Source of the DNA: Ruminococcus flavefaciens ATCC 19208
GTDB lineage: Bacteria; Bacillota; Clostridia; Oscillospirales; Ruminococcaceae
Assembly: GCF_000518765.1 (NCBI RefSeq)
Contig: NZ_JAEF01000016.1
Location: 1 to 64,000 of the forward strand
Length of the DNA stretch: 64,000 bases
Direction: 5' to 3'
The translations under genes and the position numbers were made by a program. The notes below the pieces were generated by a model, which had not been told where the DNA came from, searched no databases, and saw only the letters and a list, made by a program, of their open reading frames with translations. Of the stretch, positions 26,663 through 35,597 are shown piece by piece (position 1 is the stretch's first letter; each line of letters begins with the position of its first letter).

Positions 26663-29600
26663 TTACTTCTTCTTTTTCTTGTTTTTATTGTTTGAAGACT
26701 TAGAAGCAGGATTTTTTACGGCTTCCTTTACAGTCTCAGTTGCATTTTGTGCAGCCTCTTCGACTTCCTCTGCTGCTTCCTCAGCAGTTTCCTCAACTGC
26801 TTCTTCTGCTGCATTTTTCATCTCTGCGGCAGTCTCGTCAACAGCGTCTTCGATGGCTTTTAATGCATCTTTTGATATAGTCTCGGTCTTTTCCTTGACC
26901 TCTTCTGCGGTATCCTCGGCTTTTTCCTCAGCTTTTTTGAGTGACTCTTCGGCAACCGCACCCTTTGATTTGATTATCTGTGACTTTTTCTTGCCCTTCT
27001 TCTTTACTGCCTTTTCCTGAGCAGCTATCTCAGCAAGATATTCGTCAGCCTTGCCGCTCTTGATTATCTCTTTAGCCTTCTGCATTTCGAGGAGCACCTT
27101 GTTGTGCTTCTTGTCATACATATAGAACAGTACAAGGATAGCTATGCCGAGTATAAGTGTGAATATACCGAAGTTAAATCCGGGAGGAGTATACTTCATT
27201 GAAACGGTATGGTGACCTGCGGGGAGTCGTACACCTATCATAGCACCGAGAACGAGGACCTCGCCTGTTACATTTGCATTTTTGGGGAGAGCTTTGTCCT
27301 GGTTTTTTAGTGTAGGCTTGTCGGAGCCTTCAGGTATTACTTCTTCAATAAGGCTGTCAACAGTTTTACCGTCGATCTGTATCTTCCAGCCGGGCTCGTA
27401 AGGAATGGTGGTCATGAGTATCTCGCCTTCCTGAGCATCAACATCACCTACGAGGTAACGGTCGGTAGTCTTGCTCATATCGAGATTCCACTGACGCTCC
27501 TTGAGCTTGTTGATATCCTCAGCAAAAGCATCTTCATCAAGGTAATAGAAGTTGAAGCCCTGATCCTTTCTTACCATGATGTACTCGTTGCTTCCTGTGT
27601 ATCTGCCGTCTGTAGGCGGGATAGTGAGTCTTATCTCAACTTCGTCTCCTGCCTCGAACGGGCCCATTCTTACAATAGGTGAAGAGTTGGTGTTGAAGTA
27701 AGTGCCGTAGCCGTCATAAGCTTCTGTACCTGACTTCTGACCTCTGTATACGCCGTCCTCGCCCTTTACAGCGACCCATACGTTACAGGTCTTTCTCATT
27801 TCAGAGCCGAGGTGCATATAGATGTTTCCGTCCTTCGGAACAGTAACATCAACGTTTACAACAGCGTCGTCAACGCCTGCAAATGCTTCGTAGCAGTCGT
27901 GGAGAGTGCCGTTGTTATTATAATCGTGGAGGTATACCTTTGTATCGTCGTAGCTGACTGTGCAGTCGAAAGGAACGTAATACTGCTTAGGAACTATCGG
28001 AATAGTTGAGTAATCAGTTGTGTTTCCTGTCATTGAGCTGAGGAAGTTGTTAAGGCTGTTGAAGGGGTTGTCGTTGCCGAGACCTGAAAGCTTCAGGATA
28101 TCGTCGTTAGCCATATAACCGATATTCAGCGCATTGGGGTTTTCGTAGATATCAACTGTTGCAGGAACGTCCTTGTCCTTGGTGTAGGAAGTTGAGAAAC
28201 GATAGATGTAGGAATGATCCAGCATTTCGGTGCTGCCGCTGCTTCTTGCAGGGTCATCGAGGATATACTTGAATCCGAGGATAGAGTCGGCAACAGGGTT
28301 GCAGCCCTCATACTTTGACTCAAAGCTCTGAGTGAAATAGCCCATAGCCTCGATGAATGTGATAGCTCTTGCGTTCATTACCGAGCTGGAGTGGGAAATA
28401 CCCTTGAGACCGTATGCAAGGTCGTCGTTTACCATACGTGAATAGGTCTTTTCAGCGCGGTAGAAGCCGTTGTCGTAGTTTTCGAGTTCCTTTACCACAT
28501 CGGGAGCGGAAAGGATCTCGGTATAGGTGCTCTTGTCGGAGTTTCCGACTTCCTTGAATATCTTTCTGAAGGAGTCGTAGCAGTTATAGCCTGTCTCAAA
28601 GAATATGAGCAGAGCGCATACGACGGATATAGCGTTTTTAGCCTTGCGTGTCTTTGAATGGCTGTAAAGGTAAACGCCTGTCAGATAGATACCTGCAAGT
28701 ATCATACCGAAAGCGATAGTGCCGAGCCATACCTCTTCCCAGTTTTCAGAGCCGCGCTCCATTTTATCCGTGTAGGGGAGTATAGCAACGTACTTGTATT
28801 TGCTCTCGTTATAGTCGAAGGATTTCATCATCTTGCAGAATACTGCTGTCAATATACCGATAACAGCTGCCGATGAACCTACACTCAGCGGTGAAAGCTT
28901 ATAGCCGTCAAGCTTTGAGAATACCTCTGCTGCCATTGATACAAGAACGAATGAGAGCAGGAAAGAATATCTGTATGGGAGCCAGTTAGGATCCTGACCG
29001 CCGTGCCACATCATGTTGATAGGCTTTACATACATACTGAACAGAAGGGCAAAGGTCATAAGACCGTAGCCTATCTTGTTGTTTGTCTTTATCTTCTTGT
29101 TCATGAAGAACAGCGGGAGAAGAACGAATGTGAGTACGCCGCAGTATATCTCGGGGCGTCCGTAGAAACGAGTTCCCTCGTCAACGTTTACCGAGTAATA
29201 CTGGTTCGGGAGCAGACAAGGAACAAGCTCGATAGGATTGAACATAGCTCTGTAGCTGTAATCAGGAACAGAGAAGTCAAACTTACCAAGTGCAAGAGCG
29301 TTGTAGACAGGCAGTATCATGAACATGCTGCAAAGCAGTACAACAATGGTGGAAATGCCCATAAGACCTATAGTCTTTGCGTATTCCTCTATGCTCTTGA
29401 ATTTGCGCTTAGTACCGAAGAACAGGTAGTAAACGAAGTAAATGGCAATGAATATGGCTATCATGAAGCCGATATAGAAGTTAGCCACGAACATTATGGC
29501 TGTAGGAATTATGAAATCCAGCTTTCTGCCGTCATCAATAAGGCGTTCAAGGCCGAGGATTATGAGTGGCAGGAATATAGGACCGTCGATCCACATTGGG

Positions 29601-30166
29601 TCGATGAGCTGGATAACAACATATGCCATCATGGAGTACATTGTTGAGAACATGATGGACTGGAGCGGTCTGAGTCCCTTGGACTTCTGTGCGTAGATAC
29701 AGAATGTAAGACCTGCCGCACCCACCTTTGTCATCTGCATTATCATAACGCTTTCGATTATCATTTTTCTCGGAAGTATCATGACGATCAGGGTGAACGG
29801 GCTTGCGAGGTAGTATCCTATGATACCCATGAAGCCGCCCGAAAGGTTTCGGCTCCAGTTGTAGAAAATACTTCCGTCGCCCCAGAAAGCATCTCTCAAT
29901 GCTTCAAAGTAGTAGATGTACTGACCGTTAAGGTCAAGCGTCAGTACAGAACGCTCGCCGAATGGATAGACATCAAAGCAGATGTACGACACGAATGTCA
30001 GAAGAAAAGGTACAAGAAAAGCAACGACATAGTAAAGCGGCTTGAACTTCTGTCCCTTTTTCTCGGCTATGATGTCTGCGGCAGTGATTGCAGGTCTGAT
30101 GCTGCCGATCTTGTTGCGGGATGAGGACGAAGCAGTCTTCGTTCCCGTAGCTGTTGACTTAGCCAA
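26663..30166 (-). CDS. YfhO-family membrane protein with long charged C-terminal tail
   Basis: 1167 residues. A dozen or more transmembrane helices from ~47 to ~520 begin with VVAFLVPFLLTFVSYICFDVYPFG and carry the family block LTLDLNGQYIYYFEALRDAFWGDGSIFYNWSRNLSGGFMGI. Then an extracytoplasmic domain (~530-1010) and a last helix (~1012-1032). YfhO proteins are GT-C like; B. subtilis YfhO is tied to lipoteichoic-acid glycosylation. The usual length is ~850-900; here ~130 cytoplasmic residues follow the last helix, repeating Ala/Glu/Lys (KAEEKAEDTAEEVKEK, then several EEAVEE/EEAAEE units) and ending NKNKKKKK, likely a long helix or coiled coil. AGGAGG before the ATG. Single gene. Confidence 0.88.
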   Translation of the reverse strand: MAKSTATGTKTASSSSRNKIGSIRPAITAADIIAEKKGQKFKPLYYVVAFLVPFLLTFVSYICFDVYPFGERSVLTLDLNGQYIYYFEALRDAFWGDGSIFYNWSRNLSGGFMGIIGYYLASPFTLIVMILPRKMIIESVMIMQMTKVGAAGLTFCIYAQKSKGLRPLQSIMFSTMYSMMAYVVIQLIDPMWIDGPIFLPLIILGLERLIDDGRKLDFIIPTAIMFVANFYIGFMIAIFIAIYFVYYLFFGTKRKFKSIEEYAKTIGLMGISTIVVLLCSMFMILPVYNALALGKFDFSVPDYSYRAMFNPIELVPCLLPNQYYSVNVDEGTRFYGRPEIYCGVLTFVLLPLFFMNKKIKTNNKIGYGLMTFALLFSMYVKPINMMWHGGQDPNWLPYRYSFLLSFVLVSMAAEVFSKLDGYKLSPLSVGSSAAVIGILTAVFCKMMKSFDYNESKYKYVAILPYTDKMERGSENWEEVWLGTIAFGMILAGIYLTGVYLYSHSKTRKAKNAISVVCALLIFFETGYNCYDSFRKIFKEVGNSDKSTYTEILSAPDVVKELENYDNGFYRAEKTYSRMVNDDLAYGLKGISHSSSVMNARAITFIEAMGYFTQSFESKYEGCNPVADSILGFKYILDDPARSSGSTEMLDHSYIYRFSTSYTKDKDVPATVDIYENPNALNIGYMANDDILKLSGLGNDNPFNSLNNFLSSMTGNTTDYSTIPIVPKQYYVPFDCTVSYDDTKVYLHDYNNNGTLHDCYEAFAGVDDAVVNVDVTVPKDGNIYMHLGSEMRKTCNVWVAVKGEDGVYRGQKSGTEAYDGYGTYFNTNSSPIVRMGPFEAGDEVEIRLTIPPTDGRYTGSNEYIMVRKDQGFNFYYLDEDAFAEDINKLKERQWNLDMSKTTDRYLVGDVDAQEGEILMTTIPYEPGWKIQIDGKTVDSLIEEVIPEGSDKPTLKNQDKALPKNANVTGEVLVLGAMIGVRLPAGHHTVSMKYTPPGFNFGIFTLILGIAILVLFYMYDKKHNKVLLEMQKAKEIIKSGKADEYLAEIAAQEKAVKKKGKKKSQIIKSKGAVAEESLKKAEEKAEDTAEEVKEKTETISKDALKAIEDAVDETAAEMKNAAEEAVEETAEEAAEEVEEAAQNATETVKEAVKNPASKSSNNKNKKKKK

Positions 30167-30229
30167 TTTTGTTCCTCCTTTTGTTTCGGGCGATGAAAGC
30201 CATAATACCCGATTTTAATACTATTTTCT

Positions 30230-30258
30230 ATTATACTACAAAACTCCGCGCTTTGCAA
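30230..30258 (-). promoter_or_regulatory. Promoter of the YfhO-family gene
   Basis: Minus strand TTGCAA, 17 bases, TATAAT. Confidence 0.65.
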
Positions 30259-30378
30259 TAGAAATTTTATCTTGTCTGTGTAAAAAACAAGCATCTACTA
30301 CTTAGACGTATTTGTCATGCTTTTCTCTCGGCAAAACAATGCGGAAATTTTGAAAAAACGGATGCAGGAAGAGAAGCA

Positions 30379-30408
30379 TTGACAGGGCTTGAGGATTTGA
30401 TGTATAAT
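30379..30408 (+). promoter_or_regulatory. Promoter of the GtrII-like gene
   Basis: TTGACA, 18-base spacer ending in TG, TATAAT. Confidence 0.75.
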
Positions 30409-30445
30409 ATGTTTAACGGCAGTATGCAAACGGGGGGGATGTACT

Positions 30446-31996
30446 TTGCTGAATGAAAAGAAATATGACATAAAGCGGCTCGCACATTTTTTTGCGGTCA
30501 GCTGGATATTATGCACACTTGCCTATATCGTACTGATATCAAATGAGCTGACGAATACATATGACGGACTCTGGAAGGGCTCATACGATATCGGATATCA
30601 GTGGGTGATTTCTATAGGAAGGTGGTTCTGGCCTACTATAGGAAGATTGAGGGAGAATTATTCCCCCGAACCCTTTACATCAATGTTTTCGTTAGCCTGT
30701 CATGTATGCGGCGGTATCATTGTGGCATATATTTTCGGGCTGAAGGACTCGTTCAGGGGATATATCGTTGTTCTCATAAGTGTAGTAAATACTGCGGTAT
30801 GTTCGTTTTTGTCATATCGCTATATGTCTCCGACCTTTGCGTTTGCGTATCTTTTTGCTGTGATAGGAGCATGGCAGCTCAGGGACTGCTCTGTCAGGTC
30901 GCTTATCATATCAATAGTTATGTTTACGCTTTCGCTGGGCTGTTATCAGATGAATATAGGCTGTGCCTGCGTCCTTATCCTTGTACTTTTATTATGGTAT
31001 CTGCAAAATGAAGCTGAAAACAGGAAGATAGTAAAATTCATGGGATATGCCGTTGTCTCAATGCTGATCTCATTTATCAGCTACAAGATAATATGGGACA
31101 TTTTCCTGAAACTCAATCATGTGGAAGCGAGCGCATATAAATCTGCTGATAAGATATCCTTGATCTCGCTTATAAAGTCATTTCCGAAAACATTTGTAAA
31201 GACATATACTACCTTTGCAGAGTTCTTTTTTAATGACAATTTGAAACAGAATGTTTATGAAAATACTGTTATATTCAAAGTAGGCATCGTTGTCTTTCTC
31301 CTGCTTGCATGTGCTCATATCGTATCCGTTGCGCGTTCAAAAGATCAAAAACGGGCGATCTTTGCTTTGGCAGCGTTTATTCTGCTGCCGCCCGCTGCAA
31401 ATGCGGCACTTATTTTAGCTCCCGGAGCTGACGACTTTCAGATACAGATGTCACTGCCTATGGTGCTGATTCTGCCTCTTTTGCTTTGCATCATTGATGT
31501 TGATGTGGCAAAAGAAAAGATCATGAAAAATATAGAAAAGGCTTATCCATTTGCATTTGTTATGCTGCTTGCAGGCAATTTCATAATGATATCCATAGAT
31601 CAGCATACCATGCTTTCGGGCAGGACAGCCTCTGCGTCTGTTCTGAACATGATCGCAAATGATCTGGATTTTGACGAGATCGAGGGAAAAGAATGCGCTT
31701 TTATAGGAAGAATATCTGACAATCCTATGTTTGTGAAGGATGAACTGTGGAGCTGCTCAAATGATTACGCACAATACGGTGATATATGGCTTGTAAATAT
31801 CTGCTCCACTCAGTCTTACTGGGGGATGATGAGAGATTCGGGAATAAAGATAAATCAGATAAACGATCCTGATGTCGGGCATGAACTCGAAAGATCGGAG
31901 GAAGTGAAAGCTATGCCTTTGTACCCGCATGATGGCTGTATGAAGGAAATAGACGGAGTGATAGTTATCAAGCTCTCAGAACCTGAGATCACATAA
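30446..31996 (+). CDS. GtrII-like glucosyltransferase domain membrane protein
   Basis: 516 residues with about ten transmembrane helices (first ~15-33, others to ~405) and a C-terminal soluble domain (~420-510). The early loop ISNELTNTYDGLWKGSYDIGYQWVISIGRWFWP and the following LIISIVMFTLSLGCYQMN match the pattern of GtrII family glucosyltransferases, which modify O-antigen or other surface glycans with lipid-linked glucose. TTG start at 30446 with GGGGGGGA 8 bases upstream; no in-frame ATG fits. Divergent from the YfhO gene, with which it shares a plausible role in envelope glycosylation. Confidence 0.78.
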   Translation: MLNEKKYDIKRLAHFFAVSWILCTLAYIVLISNELTNTYDGLWKGSYDIGYQWVISIGRWFWPTIGRLRENYSPEPFTSMFSLACHVCGGIIVAYIFGLKDSFRGYIVVLISVVNTAVCSFLSYRYMSPTFAFAYLFAVIGAWQLRDCSVRSLIISIVMFTLSLGCYQMNIGCACVLILVLLLWYLQNEAENRKIVKFMGYAVVSMLISFISYKIIWDIFLKLNHVEASAYKSADKISLISLIKSFPKTFVKTYTTFAEFFFNDNLKQNVYENTVIFKVGIVVFLLLACAHIVSVARSKDQKRAIFALAAFILLPPAANAALILAPGADDFQIQMSLPMVLILPLLLCIIDVDVAKEKIMKNIEKAYPFAFVMLLAGNFIMISIDQHTMLSGRTASASVLNMIANDLDFDEIEGKECAFIGRISDNPMFVKDELWSCSNDYAQYGDIWLVNICSTQSYWGMMRDSGIKINQINDPDVGHELERSEEVKAMPLYPHDGCMKEIDGVIVIKLSEPEIT

Positions 31997-32003
31997 ATAT
32001 GCA

Positions 32004-32033
32004 AACGTCGGTGCTGCTGCGCCGGCGTTTTTA
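32004..32033 (+). terminator. Terminator of the GtrII-like gene
   Basis: AACGTCGGTG / CGCCGGCGTT stem with G-T pairs, then TTTTATTTTG. It sits just beyond the stop. Confidence 0.75.
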
Positions 32034-32164
32034 TTTTGTTGCTGAGAGGCTTTTGCATAAAATATGCCGGAACAGCAGATGAAGCTTTTGTATCAGCTAT
32101 TAGAAATTTTAAATAAAAATGAGCGGCAGTGTTGCAGTCTTTTGTAAATTTTCTTGGCAAGGCA

Positions 32165-32193
32165 TTGACTTACATTACATAAAGTGCTATAAT
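32165..32193 (+). promoter_or_regulatory. Promoter of glmM
   Basis: TTGACT, 17 bases, TATAAT. No glmS-type ribozyme or riboswitch is visible in the ~70-base leader. Confidence 0.8.
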
Positions 32194-32268
32194 TTGAATG
32201 TTATGGGTCTGTTACAGGATCTTGAATCTGTACAATTATAATAATTTATTTTAAGGAGATAATTAATA

Positions 32269-33654
32269 GTGGGTAAATATTTTGGAACTGACGGCTTCAG
32301 AGGAACAGCAAACGAAAACCTTACTGCTGACCATGCTTATAAAGTAGGCCGCTTTCTTGGCTGGTATTATGGAGAGCTTAAAAGAAGAAACGGTTCGGAC
32401 GAAGCTCCGCGTATCGTTATAGGCAAGGATACACGCCGTTCAAGCTATATGTTCGAGTATTCGCTTGTTGGCGGACTTACTGCTTCGGGTGCTGATGCAT
32501 ATCTTCTTCACGTTACAACAACACCTTCTGTAGCTTATATATCAAGAGTTGACAGCTTTGACTGCGGAATAATGATATCCGCAAGCCATAACCCTTACTA
32601 TGACAACGGTATCAAGCTTATCAACGGACAGGGCGAAAAGATGGAAGATACAGTCATCGACCTTGTTGAGGCATATCTGGACGGAAATCTCAAGGCTTTC
32701 GGTCAGGAGTGGAAGGAAGTTCCCTTTGCTCACGGTGACAAGATAGGCAAGAGTGTTGACTATGTTTCAGGCAGAAACCGCTATCTCGGTTATCTTATAT
32801 CCCTCGGAATGTACTCATTCAGAGGAATGAAGATAGGACTTGACTGCGCAAACGGTGCAGCATGGAATATTGCAAAGTCGGTATTTGATGCTCTGGGTGC
32901 AGAGACTTACGTAATAAATGCAGAGCCTACAGGCGTTAACATCAATAACAATGCAGGCTCAACACATATTGAAGGACTCCAGAAATTTGTGGTCGAAAAG
33001 GGTCTTGATGCAGGCTTTGCCTATGACGGCGATGCTGACCGCTGCCTCTGTGTTGACGAAAAGGGCAATGTCATCACAGGCGACCATATCCTCTATATAT
33101 ACGGAAGATATATGAAGGAGCGCGGAAAGCTCATAAACAATACTGTAGTAACTACCGTTATGTCAAACTTCGGACTTTACAGAGCTTTTGACGAGATCGG
33201 TATAGACTATGCAAAGACAGCAGTCGGCGATAAGTACGTATATGAGTATATGAAGGAGAATAACTGCTGCATCGGCGGCGAGCAGTCAGGACATATAATC
33301 TTCTCCAAGTATGCTTCAACAGGTGACGGTATCCTTACCAGCCTGAAGATAATGCAGGTAATAATGTCACGTGAGAAGAAGCTCAGCGAGCTTGCTGCAC
33401 CTTTCACAGTATATCCTCAGGTGCTTGAGAATGTAAAGGTAAAGGACAAGGCTGCTGCACAGGCTGACCCCGATGTACGTGCAGAGGTAGACAAGGTTGC
33501 CGCAGAGCTCGGTGACGGAGGAAGAATACTTGTCCGTGAAAGCGGTACAGAGCCTCTTGTAAGAGTAATGGTAGAAGCTCAGGACGAGTCTGTATGCAGA
33601 AGCTGTGTTGACAGGGTAGTTTCAGTAATCAAGTCCAAGGGTCATGCAGTCTGA
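32269..33654 (+). CDS. glmM: Phosphoglucosamine mutase
   Basis: 461 residues, family length. Alpha-D-phosphohexomutase motifs: KYFGTDGFRGTANE start, catalytic Ser106 in ISASHNPYYDNGIKL, metal loop AYDGDADRCL, sugar-binding GGEQSGHI, and phosphate-binding RESGTEPLVRVM. It converts glucosamine-6-P to glucosamine-1-P for UDP-GlcNAc and hence peptidoglycan. GlmM rather than phosphomannomutase is favoured by the GTDGFRGTAN start and the single Ser loop. GTG start with AAGGAG 9 bases upstream. Monocistronic. Confidence 0.93.
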   Translation: MGKYFGTDGFRGTANENLTADHAYKVGRFLGWYYGELKRRNGSDEAPRIVIGKDTRRSSYMFEYSLVGGLTASGADAYLLHVTTTPSVAYISRVDSFDCGIMISASHNPYYDNGIKLINGQGEKMEDTVIDLVEAYLDGNLKAFGQEWKEVPFAHGDKIGKSVDYVSGRNRYLGYLISLGMYSFRGMKIGLDCANGAAWNIAKSVFDALGAETYVINAEPTGVNINNNAGSTHIEGLQKFVVEKGLDAGFAYDGDADRCLCVDEKGNVITGDHILYIYGRYMKERGKLINNTVVTTVMSNFGLYRAFDEIGIDYAKTAVGDKYVYEYMKENNCCIGGEQSGHIIFSKYASTGDGILTSLKIMQVIMSREKKLSELAAPFTVYPQVLENVKVKDKAAAQADPDVRAEVDKVAAELGDGGRILVRESGTEPLVRVMVEAQDESVCRSCVDRVVSVIKSKGHAV

Positions 33655-33676
33655 TATATTATAATAGTAGTAGTAT

Positions 33677-33707
33677 AGCGGCGCTCCGAAACAGGAACGC
33701 CGCTTTT
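33677..33707 (+). terminator. Terminator of glmM
   Basis: AGCGGCG / CGCCGCT core stem with TTTT after it. Confidence 0.8.
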
Positions 33708-33783
33708 GGTTAGTGTGATATGTCAAAGTCATAAAGCAGCAAAATTATAAATTAGGTCAAATACTGGAAATTTCATAAAACTA

Positions 33784-33812
33784 TTGACGAGGATTTTTTT
33801 TGGTGATATAAT
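33784..33812 (+). promoter_or_regulatory. Promoter of the Wzz-like gene
   Basis: TTGACG, 17-base spacer ending in TGA, TATAAT. Confidence 0.75.
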
Positions 33813-33869
33813 GATTATTACGGCGTGTTGTGCCGTAAAATAAGTATACGTAGTTAATTGGAGGTCAAA

Positions 33870-35450
33870 ATGGCTAAGAATAATGAGCGCAATCTGAATG
33901 TTACGATCAAAAATAATGATGAAGATAAGGACGCGATCGTTTTATCCTTGTCTACAATAATCAAACAGCTTAAAAGATTTTTGGTTTTATGGCTCGTAGT
34001 AGCTATTATAGCAGGTATTCTTGTTTTCTCATTATCCGCAATAAAAACTTTTTCCAAAGTATCGCCTGCGAAGGCACTTGTAAGCTTTTCATACAGCGGA
34101 ATTGAAAAAGGACTTGATCCTGCGGGACGAAAGTTTGATATCAATTCAATGAAAAATCCGCTTGTTATTGAAAGAACACTTACAAAGATGGGTCTTGATC
34201 TTGAAAAGGTAGAGGCTATAAGAGAAAATATTACTTTTGATTCAAAGATACCTCAGGACGCTTATGAGAGACTTACTACATATAAAAGTGTAATGGAAAG
34301 TGCTTCAAACGGAAACCTTGCAGCAGCACAGTCCATGCTCGATGTTACATGGTATCCTACACAGTTTACGGTATATTTTGATTTCGGAAAAGCAGGCTTT
34401 GACAGAACAGAGGGCGTTGAGTTCCTAAACACTATGCTTAAATGCTACAGTGATGTTTTCTATGAGCAGTACGGATATAACGAGTCTCTCGGAGCAGCTG
34501 TAAAGGTCGTTGATTACGAAAACTATGACTATTCACAGCAGATAGATCTTTTCAGAAATTCACTCAGAACAGTAAGAAATTACATCGCATCACTTTCAAA
34601 CGATGATAATACTGCATTCCGTTCAAGCGTTACAGGCTATAGCTTCAAGGATCTTTCCGAGTATGCAAAAACAGTATACAGCATCGACCTTGACAGAATA
34701 TCTTCTTACATCTCTGTAAACAACGTAACAAAGGATAAGGATGCAGCAATTGCATACTATGAATACAGAATAGAAAATCTCAACCGTGATAAGGATGAGT
34801 ACGCAGAGCGCCTTGCTTCTATTGATTCTTCTATATCACAGTATCAGAAGGATAATATCACTGTATACGGAGATAACGTAAATTCAGAGTCTACAGTTCA
34901 TTCAGACCAGTACGATTTGCTGTTCAGACAGAAGACATCAGTACAGTCAAGTCTTGCACAGGTAAAGCAGGATATCAAGTTCTATGAATCAAGAAGAGAT
35001 GCTCTCAAGGAAAATAAGAACAGCTCAAAGGCAAACATTGAAAAGGTAGAGGCTGATATCAAGTCACTTGACGAGAAGGTATCAAAGATAGTTGAGCTTA
35101 CAGAGCAGACAGCTGATGATTATTACGAGAATGTTCAGTTTGCCCATGCATATAATATCCTCGTTCCTGCTTCAAGATCTGTTGCAGCAGGAATAAAGGA
35201 AGCTGTAAGTGATTCAATGAAGGTTATCGTTGTTGTTGAAGCACTTCTCTTTGTTATTTATCTTTGTGTGGCATTTGCTTCTGCTCTAAGCCTTGACAGT
35301 AAGAAAAGAGCAAAGGCTGTAATGGCTTCAGGAGATGACGATGATGCGGAAGAAGTCGAGCTCGATGAAATCGCCGATATCATCGAGGAAGAAGCCGACA
35401 AGGCAAAAAACGCATCACAGAAAAACGCAAATAAAAACAAGAAAAAGTAA
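33870..35450 (+). CDS. Wzz/chain-length-determinant-like membrane protein
   Basis: 526 residues. A transmembrane helix at ~35-58 (FLVLWLVVAIIAGILVFSL), a long extracytoplasmic region with heptad-rich stretches at ~290-435 (coiled coil), a second helix near ~455-475 (VIVVVEALLFVIYLCVAFASAL) and a Lys/Glu cytoplasmic tail. This two-helix plus coiled-coil design is that of Wzz/KapA co-polymerases for surface polysaccharides. No tyrosine-kinase domain is fused. The start is ATG 33870 with GGAGG upstream; the TTG at 33858 lies within that site. Links to CpsB (22988) and the epimerase are by function, not adjacency. Confidence 0.65.
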   Translation: MAKNNERNLNVTIKNNDEDKDAIVLSLSTIIKQLKRFLVLWLVVAIIAGILVFSLSAIKTFSKVSPAKALVSFSYSGIEKGLDPAGRKFDINSMKNPLVIERTLTKMGLDLEKVEAIRENITFDSKIPQDAYERLTTYKSVMESASNGNLAAAQSMLDVTWYPTQFTVYFDFGKAGFDRTEGVEFLNTMLKCYSDVFYEQYGYNESLGAAVKVVDYENYDYSQQIDLFRNSLRTVRNYIASLSNDDNTAFRSSVTGYSFKDLSEYAKTVYSIDLDRISSYISVNNVTKDKDAAIAYYEYRIENLNRDKDEYAERLASIDSSISQYQKDNITVYGDNVNSESTVHSDQYDLLFRQKTSVQSSLAQVKQDIKFYESRRDALKENKNSSKANIEKVEADIKSLDEKVSKIVELTEQTADDYYENVQFAHAYNILVPASRSVAAGIKEAVSDSMKVIVVVEALLFVIYLCVAFASALSLDSKKRAKAVMASGDDDDAEEVELDEIADIIEEEADKAKNASQKNANKNKKK

Positions 35451-35456
35451 TATATA

Positions 35457-35484
35457 AGGGCTGCCTGAGGGCAGCCTTTTTCTT
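35457..35484 (+). terminator. Terminator of the Wzz-like gene
   Basis: GGGCTGCC / GGCAGCC stem followed by TTTTTCTTTT. Confidence 0.85.
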
Positions 35485-35527
35485 TTGCGGTCAATGTTAA
35501 ATCCACGTAAAAAAATAGGAGGAATTA

Positions 35528-35555
35528 TTGACTTGTCTCTCTTTCCTGTTATAAT
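35528..35555 (+). promoter_or_regulatory. Promoter of the Na/Pi cotransporter gene
   Basis: TTGACT, 16-base spacer ending in TGT, TATAAT. Confidence 0.7.
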
Positions 35556-35597
35556 AAATATTAGAAAGAATAAAGGGAAAAGGAACAGGAGAGAAAT

